A DNA stretch of 64,000 nt from positions 124,001-188,000 of the forward strand of contig JBBRPP010000001.1 of NCBI GenBank assembly GCA_038227995.1, read 5' to 3'. This document shows, piece by piece, positions 43,251 to 52,129 of the stretch. A program made the position numbers and the translations under genes. Source of the DNA: WLMZ01 sp038227995 (GTDB lineage: Bacteria; Actinomycetota; Acidimicrobiia; Acidimicrobiales; Ilumatobacteraceae). The notes beneath the pieces were generated by a model, which saw only the letters and a program-made list of their open reading frames with translations, searched no databases and was not told the origin of the DNA. Position 1 is the first letter of the stretch; every line of letters starts with the position of its first letter.

Positions 43251-44318
43251 TCAACGCAGTCGTTCGCGGAGTGCCGACACGGTGTCCAGGTCGTCCAATG
43301 CTGCGAACGAGCGGGCCCTGAACGGCTCGGTGAAGACACGATGGTCTTCGGAGTTGTAGGGCGGCACGAACGACAGAAACGACGCGAGCACCGTGTACGC
43401 GGCGTGCACGCGATGCGCCTGCCAGGCTTCGTCGAACGAGATCTCGGTGCCGCCCAATGACCGGCGGACATCGAGGTAGTGCTGGATCAACCGACGTTCG
43501 TCAGTGCGTCGGGCGTCGGGGTCCATCCCCATCGAAATGAAGTAGCTGACGTCGCGCATCGGCGTGGTGATCGTCATCAAGCCCCAGTCGAGGAAGCCGA
43601 CTCGACCGTTGTCGATGAACAGGTTGCCGATGTGCGAGTCGCCGTGAATCAGGGTGTGCGGACCACTGTCCCAGAGCGCCACGACGGCGTCCGGGTCGGC
43701 GATGTAGATCTCGGCGACGGCCGCGTACGCGTCGGTCAATTGATCACGGTAGTTGTCGAGGACGTAGCGCAAGGTGCCGACGGTGAACTCGGTCGCGCCC
43801 GGCGAACGGGTCGAGACCCACGGCGCAACTGCCGCAAGACGATCGGCGTCTTCGAACTGAACGTGCATCGCGGCCAAATCCGCGAGGCCGCCCGCGGCGA
43901 GGTCGGGTGGGATGCCCCAACTGCCGTCCGAGATCGAACACCCGGTCACGGTCAGATCTTCGAGCAGCAGCATGAACGAGCCGTCGGCGTCCGCTGCGGC
44001 GAAATGCGCGGTGGGGATCCGCATCGCGATGGACGGTGCGAGGTCGGCGTAGAAGCGTGCTTCGCGGGCCCCCATGCCGGTCGCGCCGATCGCCGCGCGG
44101 TGCCCGGGGTCGAGCGGAGCCATCTTGCAGAACAGCGTGTCGGGTGCTCCCGCCTGGACGTCGTAGGTGACACCGATGCGAACGTGATGATTGGTGGCGT
44201 CCGTCTGGGCGAGCACGTCGACCGATGCGACGCTGACGCCCGGATGGCGCGGCGCCAATGCTGCGCTGAGCCAACTCGGCGTCAGCCCGGACGCGTCAGG
44301 TGGCAAGGACTGTGTCAT
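43251..44318 (-). CDS. Aminoglycoside-phosphotransferase-family kinase
   Basis: A 355-residue protein-kinase-like-fold phosphotransferase. The catalytic loop HGDSHIGNLF and the metal-binding LDWG (in VGFLDWGLM) follow the APH/choline-kinase pattern, and FMLLLEDL is the hinge region. Members phosphorylate small molecules, not only antibiotics; the substrate here is unknown. The frame is open upstream to 44429, but MTQSLPPDASGLTPSWL at the ATG 44318, behind a GAGGGGG, is the better start. It diverges from the PAAR-like gene. Confidence 0.82.
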   Translation of the reverse strand: MTQSLPPDASGLTPSWLSAALAPRHPGVSVASVDVLAQTDATNHHVRIGVTYDVQAGAPDTLFCKMAPLDPGHRAAIGATGMGAREARFYADLAPSIAMRIPTAHFAAADADGSFMLLLEDLTVTGCSISDGSWGIPPDLAAGGLADLAAMHVQFEDADRLAAVAPWVSTRSPGATEFTVGTLRYVLDNYRDQLTDAYAAVAEIYIADPDAVVALWDSGPHTLIHGDSHIGNLFIDNGRVGFLDWGLMTITTPMRDVSYFISMGMDPDARRTDERRLIQHYLDVRRSLGGTEISFDEAWQAHRVHAAYTVLASFLSFVPPYNSEDHRVFTEPFRARSFAALDDLDTVSALRERLR

Positions 44319-44410
44319 GGAACCCCCTCGGTCGGTGTGCGTCACCGACGTGATCCGCCGAGACTGTAGCGGCGACGGCCGTCGCGGCTCCGACCGGCGA
44401 CGAGCGCGGC

Positions 44411-44416
44411 TACTGT
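44411..44416 (+). promoter_or_regulatory. Leaderless -10 element TACTGT (PAAR-like gene)
   Basis: TACTGT plus exactly 6 nt precedes the GTG at 44423. Confidence 0.55.
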
Positions 44417-44422
44417 TCGGCT

Positions 44423-44809
44423 GTGCCACTTCCTGTCGTCAACGGGGCGTCGATCTTGTGCACGTTCGGTGCCTCACCGGCTGTGCTCGCAGTGCTGCCC
44501 AAGGGACGGGTCACGGCCGAGGGACAACCGATGGCGTGCATCACCGACTCCGCGCCGATGGTCAACATCCCATCGTTCGGCGTGTGTTTGAGTCTTGCCA
44601 ATCCGTTGACCGCGGCGCAGACCTCGGCCGCGCTCGGCGTGTTGACCCCTGGCGCATGCATCCCCGTCACCGCGCCATGGACACCCGGTTCGGCATCGGT
44701 CATGATCGGCGGCGTTCCTGCGCTCAGCAACTCGAGCACCTGCATGTGCGCGTACGGCGGCACCGTCTCGATCACCGTGCCGGGGGCGACGAAAGAGACC
44801 CTGGCCTGA
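44423..44809 (+). CDS. PAAR-like (DUF4280-type) spike-tip protein
   Basis: A 128-residue Cys- and Pro-rich protein. VVNGASILCTFGASPAVLAVLP, ITDSAPMVNIPSFGVCLSLANP, ACIPVTAPWTPGS and CMCAYGGTVSITVPG follow the DUF4280 PAAR-like pattern. Such proteins cap the VgrG-type spike of contractile injection systems and bind metal through conserved Cys/His. It is the only eCIS gene on the plus strand at this end, converging on the zinc-ribbon gene; it belongs functionally to the minus-strand baseplate genes. Confidence 0.85.
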   Translation: MPLPVVNGASILCTFGASPAVLAVLPKGRVTAEGQPMACITDSAPMVNIPSFGVCLSLANPLTAAQTSAALGVLTPGACIPVTAPWTPGSASVMIGGVPALSNSSTCMCAYGGTVSITVPGATKETLA

Positions 44810-44873
44810 CGGTCGGGCCCGTGACGGTCGGGCTGCGTGACGTCACTTCTGCTTGACCGTCACTTCTGCTTGA
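44807..44873. repeat. Two short tandem duplications carrying stop codons
   Basis: TGACGGTCGGGC occurs at 44807-44818 and 44822-44833, the first containing the PAAR-gene stop codon. CGTCACTTCTGCTTGA occurs at 44841-44856 and 44858-44873, the second containing the stop codon of the minus-strand gene ending at 44860. Both look like replication-slippage products. Confidence 0.7.
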
Positions 44874-46212
44874 AGAACTCGATTTCCGTGAGGGCACACA
44901 CGCGGAACGCTGGGTCGGGGTAGCAACTCTGCACGGCGACCGAGACGGACACGACGTTCTTGGCCTCGAGCGTGAACTTCTGCGGGTCGGCCTTGTCGAC
45001 GAGCGTGATCTGGGCCGTCTTCAATGGAGTTCCCGCCGCGTCGAATGCCGTGACGAACACGTCCTTGGGTCGAGGCTGCGCCTTGAAGTTCTCCTTCTTC
45101 TCCTGATCGCCAGGGGTGATCAGGATCTTGGCCAGACTGGTCGGTGGCGCGAATCGCATCGTGACGGTCGGATTCGCGTCGCCTGGGTCGGCGAGCCAGA
45201 TCGTGTTGCTGGCACCATCGGCGATCATCGTCGCGTCGTGCCCCGGCGTTGACGAACTGGCGGTCGACAACGTGTCATCCGGGGCGACCTCGACGTACTG
45301 CGGGTTGATCTTGCGCTTCACCTCGTTGTAGATGTCGCTCGCCTTGTTGGTGATCGTCGAACGAAGTCCCGGCACAGCGAGACCTGTTCCGATGCCGACG
45401 ATCGCCAGCAACGCAATCACACGCCGAACGTTGCTGAAGCCGGCGAAGACGCCGCCTTTGACCTTGCGTGCCCCCTGTTTGGCCTTCTTGCCGCGACCCG
45501 CGCCACCTCCGCCAACGGTGGCGCCGTTGCCGCCGCGCGGGTTGGCCCCCGCAGGCGCGCCGTTGACGGTGCCGGGCACGGCAGCGACGCCCCCGGCCGC
45601 CTGACCGGCGGCGGTCGTCGCGACCCCTGCCGATCGGCGCTGCCACCACCGGCGGCGAACCGGAACGATCTCGGCCAGCGTCGTACCGCAGCGGCGACAG
45701 AAGTTGCGGTCGGGCGAGTTCGGTTCGCCGCACGTGCCGCAGACGAGGTCTCCCGGATTGATCGTTCGGGTCGGCGGCAGCTTCGTCTGCGGCTTCGGTC
45801 GCGCCACCTCTGCTGCGGGTGTCTGCGCAGTCGGTTGCCGCGGCGCGGGCCCTGCGGAAGGCGCCGGCAACTTGGCGCTCAGAGCGCTGGCGGCTTGATC
45901 GGCGGCGCTGGGAACTCGCGGTGGCGGGTGGCTGAGTCCCGCGTGTCCGGGTGACGAATGATCGTGAGCGCTCGGCGCCGGCAACGCCGCAGCCGGGCCC
46001 GAGCCCGGTGGTGGCAACGTCGAACCTTCACCGAGGACGGCACTCTTGATCCGGCTGACAATGCCTCCCGGCGGCGGCAACGGTTGGGGTTCGTCGATCG
46101 TTGCCACCGATTCGCCGATCCGCTCGCCCTCCCACTCCAGAAAGACACCACACGATCCGCAGAACTCGTCGTCGGACTCGTTGTGATTCCCGCACCGCTT
46201 GCAGACGATCAT
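44860..46212 (-). CDS. Zinc-ribbon, single-transmembrane, discoidin-like protein of the eCIS locus
   Basis: A 450-residue protein. A first zinc ribbon (Cys4, 7, 18, 21; CKRCGN...CGSCG) is followed by a Pro/Ala-rich linker, a second zinc ribbon (Cys158, 161, 172, 175), a Gly/Lys-rich basic stretch (225-255), one transmembrane helix (about 264-282) and a C-terminal beta-rich domain (310-448). The pattern IADGASNTIWLADPG...VTMRFAPPTSLAKILITPGD resembles discoidin (F5/8 type C) carbohydrate-binding folds. It starts (ATG 46212) overlapping the tail-protein stop codon, so it is part of the operon. It could anchor the particle to the membrane, like the bitopic CisA protein of Streptomyces systems (inference). 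Confidence 0.75.
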   Translation of the reverse strand: MIVCKRCGNHNESDDEFCGSCGVFLEWEGERIGESVATIDEPQPLPPPGGIVSRIKSAVLGEGSTLPPPGSGPAAALPAPSAHDHSSPGHAGLSHPPPRVPSAADQAASALSAKLPAPSAGPAPRQPTAQTPAAEVARPKPQTKLPPTRTINPGDLVCGTCGEPNSPDRNFCRRCGTTLAEIVPVRRRWWQRRSAGVATTAAGQAAGGVAAVPGTVNGAPAGANPRGGNGATVGGGGAGRGKKAKQGARKVKGGVFAGFSNVRRVIALLAIVGIGTGLAVPGLRSTITNKASDIYNEVKRKINPQYVEVAPDDTLSTASSSTPGHDATMIADGASNTIWLADPGDANPTVTMRFAPPTSLAKILITPGDQEKKENFKAQPRPKDVFVTAFDAAGTPLKTAQITLVDKADPQKFTLEAKNVVSVSVAVQSCYPDPAFRVCALTEIEFFKQK

Positions 46213-46790
46213 GCGGCCGGCCCCGGAGGCGGCGGGAGCCGGGCAGCGCGTGGCGGGGACACGAACTCGACACGATGCGACAGGTGTGCCGGCTTGTTGG
46301 CCGTCACGAGTCGGTGCAAGCGGCTGAGCACCGCAGGGGCGGGTTGAGGCATGGCCAATCGTACGACGAGCGGGGCACCGGCGTCGCCAGGAAGCGTTCC
46401 CAGCGGAGTTTGCGACGCCGAGGTGGCGCCGCCTTCGATGATCTCGGGACGAACGCCTGTGAAGAGCTCGATCAGGTCTTCCATCCCGGACCGTGTTCCG
46501 CGGCGACTGAAGACGTCGGCGGCGCGAGCCACCATCATCCGCCGGCGCTCGATCGGCCATGTGTGATCGATCTCGACTCCGACCCAGCCGCCCAACCACT
46601 CCAGGAAGTCGGGTGCAGCAAGCGAGGGGTCGAGAACGGCTGAGAAGTTGTCGAGCGCACTCGGGATGGGCGCCAGGACTTCATCCAACCCATCGCACAG
46701 ACGTTGGACGAAGTCGTCGTCGAGGAACATCGCCGGCAACCCGTCACCGATGCGCCGACGCACGGCGACCCCGGTAGTCGTGCCTCTCAC
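46209..46790 (-). CDS. Phage tail protein I-like baseplate component
   Basis: A 193-residue protein of the P2 gpI/tail-protein family of eCIS baseplates. DGLDEVLAPIPSALDNFSAVLD, PDFLEWLGGWVGVEID and RRGTRSGMEDLIELFTGVRPEIIE are the recognisable stretches. The C-terminus is Pro-rich. The GTG start at 46790 lies 1 nt after the stop codon of the J-like gene, and its own stop overlaps the zinc-ribbon gene start. The frame is open further upstream but only as J-gene shadow. Confidence 0.88.
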   Translation of the reverse strand: MRGTTTGVAVRRRIGDGLPAMFLDDDFVQRLCDGLDEVLAPIPSALDNFSAVLDPSLAAPDFLEWLGGWVGVEIDHTWPIERRRMMVARAADVFSRRGTRSGMEDLIELFTGVRPEIIEGGATSASQTPLGTLPGDAGAPLVVRLAMPQPAPAVLSRLHRLVTANKPAHLSHRVEFVSPPRAARLPPPPGPAA

Positions 46791-46791
46791 G

Positions 46792-48726
46792 TCAGCTCTC
46801 CTCGACGAGTATCTGATGCTCGTACGAGAACAGCAGCGCGTCGGGATCGATGTCGACACGCTGCGTCGCCGGTCCCCGCTCGCCCGACACCGGGTCGGCG
46901 GCATACAGGCGTGCGTCGTCGATGACACCGATGCCCGACAATCCGTGGAGCACCGCGTACACGTCGCCGACCTGAACCGCTCGGCCGAACGGCCAACCGT
47001 CGCCGTCGGGGCCGCCGATGACCGGATGGAAGTACTCGTACAACGCTGTGAGGCAGTCGATGCGGAGGTCGCCGGCATACCGCGGGCGTGCCCGGACGCG
47101 AGCGACGACGGTGATGCCCTGGTAGCGCGGCGGCTCGACCGAGACACGTGCACCGATCGTGCGGCGCGTGTCGAGATGCGATGCGATCCGTTCGAGGACA
47201 TCCATGTCGGGAACCATCTGGGCGAACCGCAATTGACCGAACTCGCCGGGCGCCACCGATGGCACGACGAGCACCCGCACGCCGGAGTCATCGGTGGCTG
47301 CTGCTCGGACTCGCGCCACCTCGGGCGCGATCTCGCGTGCGAGTTGTTCGTAGTCCTCGAACGTGACGGCTCGATCCCGCGTGCGCAACGTGATGGGGCC
47401 GCGCACCTTCGCATTCTCGAGGGTCTCCGCGTCGACGCCGCCGAAGGCCGGGGCCCGGTTCTCGACCCGCTGAACGAACGGTATCGAGCTGCGCAGGATC
47501 GTGATGCGGCCCTTGCTGACGTTGCCGATTCGACCTCCGCCAACCAGGTAGTGGCGGACGCGGACAGTGGCGCCGCGTGGTGGCACCGCGCCGTACTGGC
47601 GAATCGATCCGTCGGGCTGCGTGACTGCCGGACCGAACGCGATGGTGCCGCTGGTCGGATCGAGGACGAAGTGTCGATCGTTTGCGTCCGACGCCGCGAA
47701 GCTCGAGACCCTGCCCCAGTCCTGCCAGCCGCCGTCGTCGTCGGACACCTGCACTCGCGTCGCCGAGCCGGCGACGACGGGGGACCGCTGCAGCTCGAAC
47801 TCTTGCGCCGGTACGCCCGCCGCGATTCCGAGCACCTCGTCCTCCACGGACTCGGCGTTGACCGCTTCGGTCGTGCCGCCGATGGTGAAGGCCTTGACCG
47901 ACTGGATTCGCGGTGATTCGGAATAGCTGGGCTGGTTCGGTCCGCTGGCGGTGACGCGGGCCCGCAGCCAGCCCGCGCGGAAGCCGTCGAGGACCGAGGT
48001 CGAATGGTCCTGTGGAACGTGGAGAACGATGTCACCGGCGCTGTTGAGGCCGCCGGTCGAATCGCGCTCGACTTCGCACGGCGCCCATTGGTCGCCCGTG
48101 AAGGCCTCCCACACCAGTGGCGGATTTTCGGGGTCGACACCAATTCCTTCGATCGTGCAGACGAAGCGAAGCGTGACCACGCAGCGCGGAATCGCATCGG
48201 AGAGCCCGACGTACAACACGTCGCCGATCTTCGGTGTCTCGTCGAACGGATAGAACGCGACGTCGTCGCCGACCGTGGCGTCATGATGGCGCATCGGTCC
48301 GCTGGCGACGTTGGACGCGATGTGCTGCGCTTCGCAGGGCACGATGAAGAGTTCCTCCGTGACCATGAACGCGATGGGATCACCGGTGTCGTTGCGCGAC
48401 GTGGCGACTTCCGTGCGATCCGGAATGCGAACACGCTCGGGTGTCGGGCCCGACAGCCAGAACGTGATGTCGGCTCGCGCCGCGGTCGCCGGGTACAGCT
48501 GGACACCGATCAGGTCGAGGAACTTGATGTAGTGACGCTCCGGAACTCGGTTGAGTCGGTAGAGCAGCAGGTCTGTCATCCACGCGAACGTCTCGATGAG
48601 CGTGACCCCCGGGTCGGAGACGTTGTGATCGGTCCACTCCGGACACCGTTGTTGGACGAGTCGTTTGGCATCGTCGACCAACTGCTGGAAGCGACGGTCG
48701 TCGAGGTTGGGTGCGGTCAGCGTCAT
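46792..48726 (-). CDS. Baseplate wedge protein (gp6/J-like)
   Basis: A 644-residue putative baseplate assembly protein, equivalent to T4 gp6/P2 gpJ and Afp11. The N-terminus (LDDRRFQQLVDDAKRLVQQ, WTDHNVSDPGVTLIETFAWM) is the family hallmark of eCIS J-like proteins. YQGITVVARVRARPRYAGDL and the C-terminal strand-rich part follow. It forms the baseplate ring that triggers sheath contraction. It starts at ATG 48726, overlapping the gp25-like stop codon (ATGA). Confidence 0.92.
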   Translation of the reverse strand: MTLTAPNLDDRRFQQLVDDAKRLVQQRCPEWTDHNVSDPGVTLIETFAWMTDLLLYRLNRVPERHYIKFLDLIGVQLYPATAARADITFWLSGPTPERVRIPDRTEVATSRNDTGDPIAFMVTEELFIVPCEAQHIASNVASGPMRHHDATVGDDVAFYPFDETPKIGDVLYVGLSDAIPRCVVTLRFVCTIEGIGVDPENPPLVWEAFTGDQWAPCEVERDSTGGLNSAGDIVLHVPQDHSTSVLDGFRAGWLRARVTASGPNQPSYSESPRIQSVKAFTIGGTTEAVNAESVEDEVLGIAAGVPAQEFELQRSPVVAGSATRVQVSDDDGGWQDWGRVSSFAASDANDRHFVLDPTSGTIAFGPAVTQPDGSIRQYGAVPPRGATVRVRHYLVGGGRIGNVSKGRITILRSSIPFVQRVENRAPAFGGVDAETLENAKVRGPITLRTRDRAVTFEDYEQLAREIAPEVARVRAAATDDSGVRVLVVPSVAPGEFGQLRFAQMVPDMDVLERIASHLDTRRTIGARVSVEPPRYQGITVVARVRARPRYAGDLRIDCLTALYEYFHPVIGGPDGDGWPFGRAVQVGDVYAVLHGLSGIGVIDDARLYAADPVSGERGPATQRVDIDPDALLFSYEHQILVEES

Positions 48727-49130
48727 GTGCGCTCCTGTTCCAGCGGAATCGAGTAGAACGGGAAGACGAGGTTGCGCGCGTCGTTCGTGCTGCGGATTCG
48801 GTAGCGGATGTCGATGTAGACGAGTGACGGGTCGAGTTCGTCGTAACCCACTGCGACGTCGAGCACGTCGATGCGTGGTTCCCAGCGCATCAAGCTCGAC
48901 CGCACGTCTGCGGCGATCATCCCGGCCGTCGTTGCGTCGGACGTGGCGAACACGTAGTGGTGAATTCGGCAGCCGAACTCGGGACGCATCGGCCGTTCGC
49001 CGGGCGCCGTTCCGAGGACCAGGCGGATCGCCTCGTCGATCTCCTTCTCGTTCGAGACGAGCGCGATGCCGCCGGTCGCGTTGACGCGCACCGGAAAGCT
49101 CCAGCCTTTGCCGACGAATGCGTCACTCAT
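48723..49130 (-). CDS. gp25-like baseplate protein
   Basis: A 135-residue GPW/gp25-family protein that bridges sheath initiation and baseplate. GKGWSFPVRVNATGGIALVSNEKEIDEAIRLVLGT, GERPMRPEFGCRIHHYVF and the EPRIDV-x-DV strand are all typical. It lies between the spike and J-like genes, the standard order. Confidence 0.92.
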   Translation of the reverse strand: MSDAFVGKGWSFPVRVNATGGIALVSNEKEIDEAIRLVLGTAPGERPMRPEFGCRIHHYVFATSDATTAGMIAADVRSSLMRWEPRIDVLDVAVGYDELDPSLVYIDIRYRIRSTNDARNLVFPFYSIPLEQERT

Positions 49131-49160
49131 CTCCGTTCTCCTTCGGGTCGTGTTGTCATG

Positions 49161-50879
49161 TCAGTTCAGTCCGACCATTCCACCCTTGATCGCGGTCTGC
49201 GGGCCGCCATCGATGGTGGCTCCACCCGAGCCCGTGAGCTGCAGGTTCTGCTTGGCCTGGATCGTGACGTTCTTGCCGTTGATGGTGATGTCGCCCTCGG
49301 CGGCGATCTCGAAGTCCTCCGTCAGCTGGAACGTCGCCTTCTTCGCATTCACGATCAGCTCGCCATTGTCCTTGAGGTTCATGACGACGCCGTTCTTGGT
49401 CACGAGGTTGATCATGTCGTTGTCGGGGTCGCTCGGATCCTCGAGGATGACCACCTTGTGGCCGTTGCGCGACGTCCACGCTCGGCGGATCACCGATCCG
49501 TCGGTCGATGAGACGTAGCTGTCGTCGTCCGGCTTGTCCTGACCGTTGTAGAGGCTGCCGACGATGAACGGCTGGCTGACGTCACCGTGCTCGAACGCGA
49601 TGAGCACCTCGTCCTGGATCTCGGGGCACAGGAACAGGCCACGGCCGGCTCCGGCACCGGGATAGCAGACCCGTGCCCAGAAGGATTCGAAGTCGTCGTT
49701 GAGCCACGGCAGGCTGACCTTCACCCTGCCGATCTTCATCGGGTCGTCGGTCGACGTCACGATCCCGACGACCACTCCACTCTGGACGCGGCCGCTGCTG
49801 GGGCTGGTGCTCATCCCGGAGATCAGACCGGCGAGAGATCGGTCCTGACTGCCCGACACCGTGAAGTGAGTCGAATACCCGGTCGAGTCGAACACGTGTC
49901 GACTGTGCGACGCGAGCCATTTGCCGTCGAAGGCCTTGCCCGTGCCGGTGATCTCGATCGCGGTATCGGCCGTCACGTTCGGGTCGCCCGTGATTCGCGC
50001 TGTCATGTGCAACTGCCCACTCGACCGATCGACTCGGGCGCCTTCCGCTGCGGTTGCAGCATTGGCGTCCTTGCCGATGGCGAGATCGGTGCGCACGAAC
50101 GTCGACGATCCGAAGGAGCTGTTGATCGTGTCGGCTTTGATCGACGAGTTCTCCAGCGTCACGTTGTCGATGGAGGTGTGGGCGACCTGACTGATCGCCT
50201 TCTTCGCCTCGTAATCCCACCCGCGGACCTCGACATCGGTGACCTGTTCGTTGGCGGTCATCCGCGCCTGGAACTCGTGCATGTCATCGCCGAAGTCGAG
50301 CTTCACGGGGGAGTCCGGACTCGAACTGCTTCCCGAGCGCATGTTCAACTTGCCGTCCTTCACGAACACCCGACATCCGGCGTCGCGGGCGCGGCGTTGA
50401 AGGAAGCTCCAATCGGATTCGTTGACCTGGCTGACGTGTTCGTGCGTGGTCGCCGTCGGATCGATCACGCCGATCGCCAGTCCGGCCGCTTGCGCGACGC
50501 GCTTGGCGAGATCCGAGTCCGTGATGTCGTTGAAGGTCTTGGTCTTCGATCCGCGGTGGAGGCGATGCGAATGGTCGTACCCGGTGATCGTCAGAAAGGC
50601 ACCCGTCGAGCCGATGGCGGCTTCGATCGCTGTGACCTCACCCTTGATCAACGAGATCGACGCCGGTTCGCTCCTGGGGCCGGTCTTGATCTCAACGGTC
50701 GCTCCGATCGTGAAGACGTTCATGTCGGCCATCTTCCGGTCTGGATCGTTGAATCGCAGCTCGAACATGTCAGGGAGGTACAGATCGTCGTCGATGACGG
50801 CGTCGAGCAGGCAATTGGCGATGTCGGGGCTGAGCGCGTTGCCGTCGACCTCGATGCTGGGGATCTGACTGATACCCAT
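49161..50879 (-). CDS. VgrG-like spike protein
   Basis: A 572-residue spike of the injection system (Afp8/VgrG type). The N-terminal two-thirds resemble the gp27-like phage late control D fold (VNESDWSFLQRRARDAGCRVFVKDGKL). An OB-fold follows (KIGRVKVSLPWLNDDFESFWARVCYPGAGAGRG, FEHGDVSQPFIVGSLYNG), and then a C-terminal beta-helix with short repeats (INLVTKNGVVMNLKDNGELIVNAKKATFQ). The PAAR-like protein should cap its tip. It starts at ATG 50879, next to the LysM gene stop codon. Confidence 0.93.
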   Translation of the reverse strand: MGISQIPSIEVDGNALSPDIANCLLDAVIDDDLYLPDMFELRFNDPDRKMADMNVFTIGATVEIKTGPRSEPASISLIKGEVTAIEAAIGSTGAFLTITGYDHSHRLHRGSKTKTFNDITDSDLAKRVAQAAGLAIGVIDPTATTHEHVSQVNESDWSFLQRRARDAGCRVFVKDGKLNMRSGSSSSPDSPVKLDFGDDMHEFQARMTANEQVTDVEVRGWDYEAKKAISQVAHTSIDNVTLENSSIKADTINSSFGSSTFVRTDLAIGKDANAATAAEGARVDRSSGQLHMTARITGDPNVTADTAIEITGTGKAFDGKWLASHSRHVFDSTGYSTHFTVSGSQDRSLAGLISGMSTSPSSGRVQSGVVVGIVTSTDDPMKIGRVKVSLPWLNDDFESFWARVCYPGAGAGRGLFLCPEIQDEVLIAFEHGDVSQPFIVGSLYNGQDKPDDDSYVSSTDGSVIRRAWTSRNGHKVVILEDPSDPDNDMINLVTKNGVVMNLKDNGELIVNAKKATFQLTEDFEIAAEGDITINGKNVTIQAKQNLQLTGSGGATIDGGPQTAIKGGMVGLN

Positions 50880-50883
50880 GTGG

Positions 50884-51669
50884 TCAGCTCATCGCCTCGG
50901 CGTCGGCGAGCGACGGCATCAGCAGGTGCGTTCCGGGGCGCAGCGCGAGAGGGTCGTCGATCCCGTTGATCTCCGCCAACGCTCGCCAGTAGCTCGACTT
51001 GCCGTACTCGCGATACGAGAGGAGCTGCAAGCTGTCACCCTCGACCACGGTGCGGCTCCGCTTGCCCGCGGGACCCCCAGAGGTGGGGTTCTGGCGACCC
51101 GGAACGTCGATGTGTTCGGTCATCACGACGCTCACCTCGGCGCGCGCCGCCGACCCGTCCTGGCGGAACAGGGTGAACACTGCATCCGCCTTCGTGATGT
51201 GGCCGGTGAACACGAATCCACCCCAGTGGAACCCCATCTTCGGCGGCAACGGCACGGCTGTCGACGGTTTGTCAGACGGTGGGTCCATCAGGGCCTGGAG
51301 GTCCTGCACCATCTTGGCGACGTCGCGACCCACGCCGGGGGGCGCATCCCATTCGTCGAGCAGCACCGTGAAGGACAGGGTGCGGTTCGTCGAACCGACG
51401 TACTGCGGTGGCGGCGGGCTGCTCTGCGCAGCCTGCTGCGACGACGGCCGCGGTTGCTCCCTGAAGTTCGCCGACTTCGACAACGTCAGCTTGTCCGGGT
51501 TGAAGCGGAAGTGCAGATCGCGGCCGGCCCACGGCGGAGCCATGATGCCGCTGACCCCCACGACGCTGCCGGCGAGCGACATCGCCCCGCCGGCGAGGTC
51601 GCCGAGCAGACCGCTCGTCGACGGCGCTTCGGCCAGGAGGGCCTTTTCGAGTTTGAACGGAATGCCCAT
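50884..51669 (-). CDS. LysM-domain tube-initiator protein
   Basis: A 261-residue eCIS protein of the Afp7/gp53-like group. The central part has DLHFRFNPDKLTLSKSANF and RTLSFTVLLDEWDAPPGVGRDV, typical of CIS tube-initiation proteins. A LysM domain (about 205-255: VVEGDSLQLLSYREYGKSSYWRALAEING) closes it. A Pro/Gln-rich loop lies at about 75-95. The ATG at 51669 begins the homologous region; a frame extending to 51900 is the shadow of the tube gene. Confidence 0.9.
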   Translation of the reverse strand: MGIPFKLEKALLAEAPSTSGLLGDLAGGAMSLAGSVVGVSGIMAPPWAGRDLHFRFNPDKLTLSKSANFREQPRPSSQQAAQSSPPPPQYVGSTNRTLSFTVLLDEWDAPPGVGRDVAKMVQDLQALMDPPSDKPSTAVPLPPKMGFHWGGFVFTGHITKADAVFTLFRQDGSAARAEVSVVMTEHIDVPGRQNPTSGGPAGKRSRTVVEGDSLQLLSYREYGKSSYWRALAEINGIDDPLALRPGTHLLMPSLADAEAMS

Positions 51670-51677
51670 CGCGACGC

Positions 51678-52118
51678 CTACACGTTTCCGACGGCTGTGC
51701 CGGCACCGAGGAAGCCCTCGTGCGACAACACCAGCGTCTCGGTGACGACGCTGTTCGCTCCGACGTCGACTGCGCCAGCGGACCAACTGACGGGAACCAC
51801 GCCGCTCAGGGCCCAGTCCATGATCCCTTCGCCCGCGGCGTCCATGACGGTGATCGACGCATTCGCTCGGCGGACCGCGACGCGGAAGGACGCGAACCAC
51901 GCAGCGACCTCCTTCGACTGGCCGTCGATGGGTCGGGTCAGCGTGATGTTCTCGTACTTGACGCGCCCCGGCAACTGGTGCACGTATCCGTTTTCGCCGC
52001 CCTCCTCATACGACTTGATGTCGTACGTCGCTTTGAGACCTTCGCACTTGCTGAAGGTACCGAGGGGGAGTGAATCGATCATCACCTTGAATCGGTTGGA
52101 TTGTCCTGGGTCGGCCAT
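51678..52118 (-). CDS. Tail tube protein (second paralogue)
   Basis: A 146-residue gp19-type tube protein (NRFKVMIDSLPLGTFSKCEGL, YVHQLPGRVKYENITLTRPI, VVTETLVLSHEGF). This copy lies next to the LysM gene and probably forms the tube-baseplate adaptor ring (Afp5-like), while the copy at 54922-55365 is the main tube subunit. Confidence 0.9.
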   Translation of the reverse strand: MADPGQSNRFKVMIDSLPLGTFSKCEGLKATYDIKSYEEGGENGYVHQLPGRVKYENITLTRPIDGQSKEVAAWFASFRVAVRRANASITVMDAAGEGIMDWALSGVVPVSWSAGAVDVGANSVVTETLVLSHEGFLGAGTAVGNV

Positions 52119-52129
52119 GTCGGATCCTT

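Noticed and set aside
41331..43460. 709-codon plus-strand open frame antisense to the lipoprotein gene
   Set aside because: The translation is Arg/Val-rich low-information sequence typical of antisense frames in GC-rich DNA, while the opposite strand has a lipobox, a leaderless promoter and a sensible protein.
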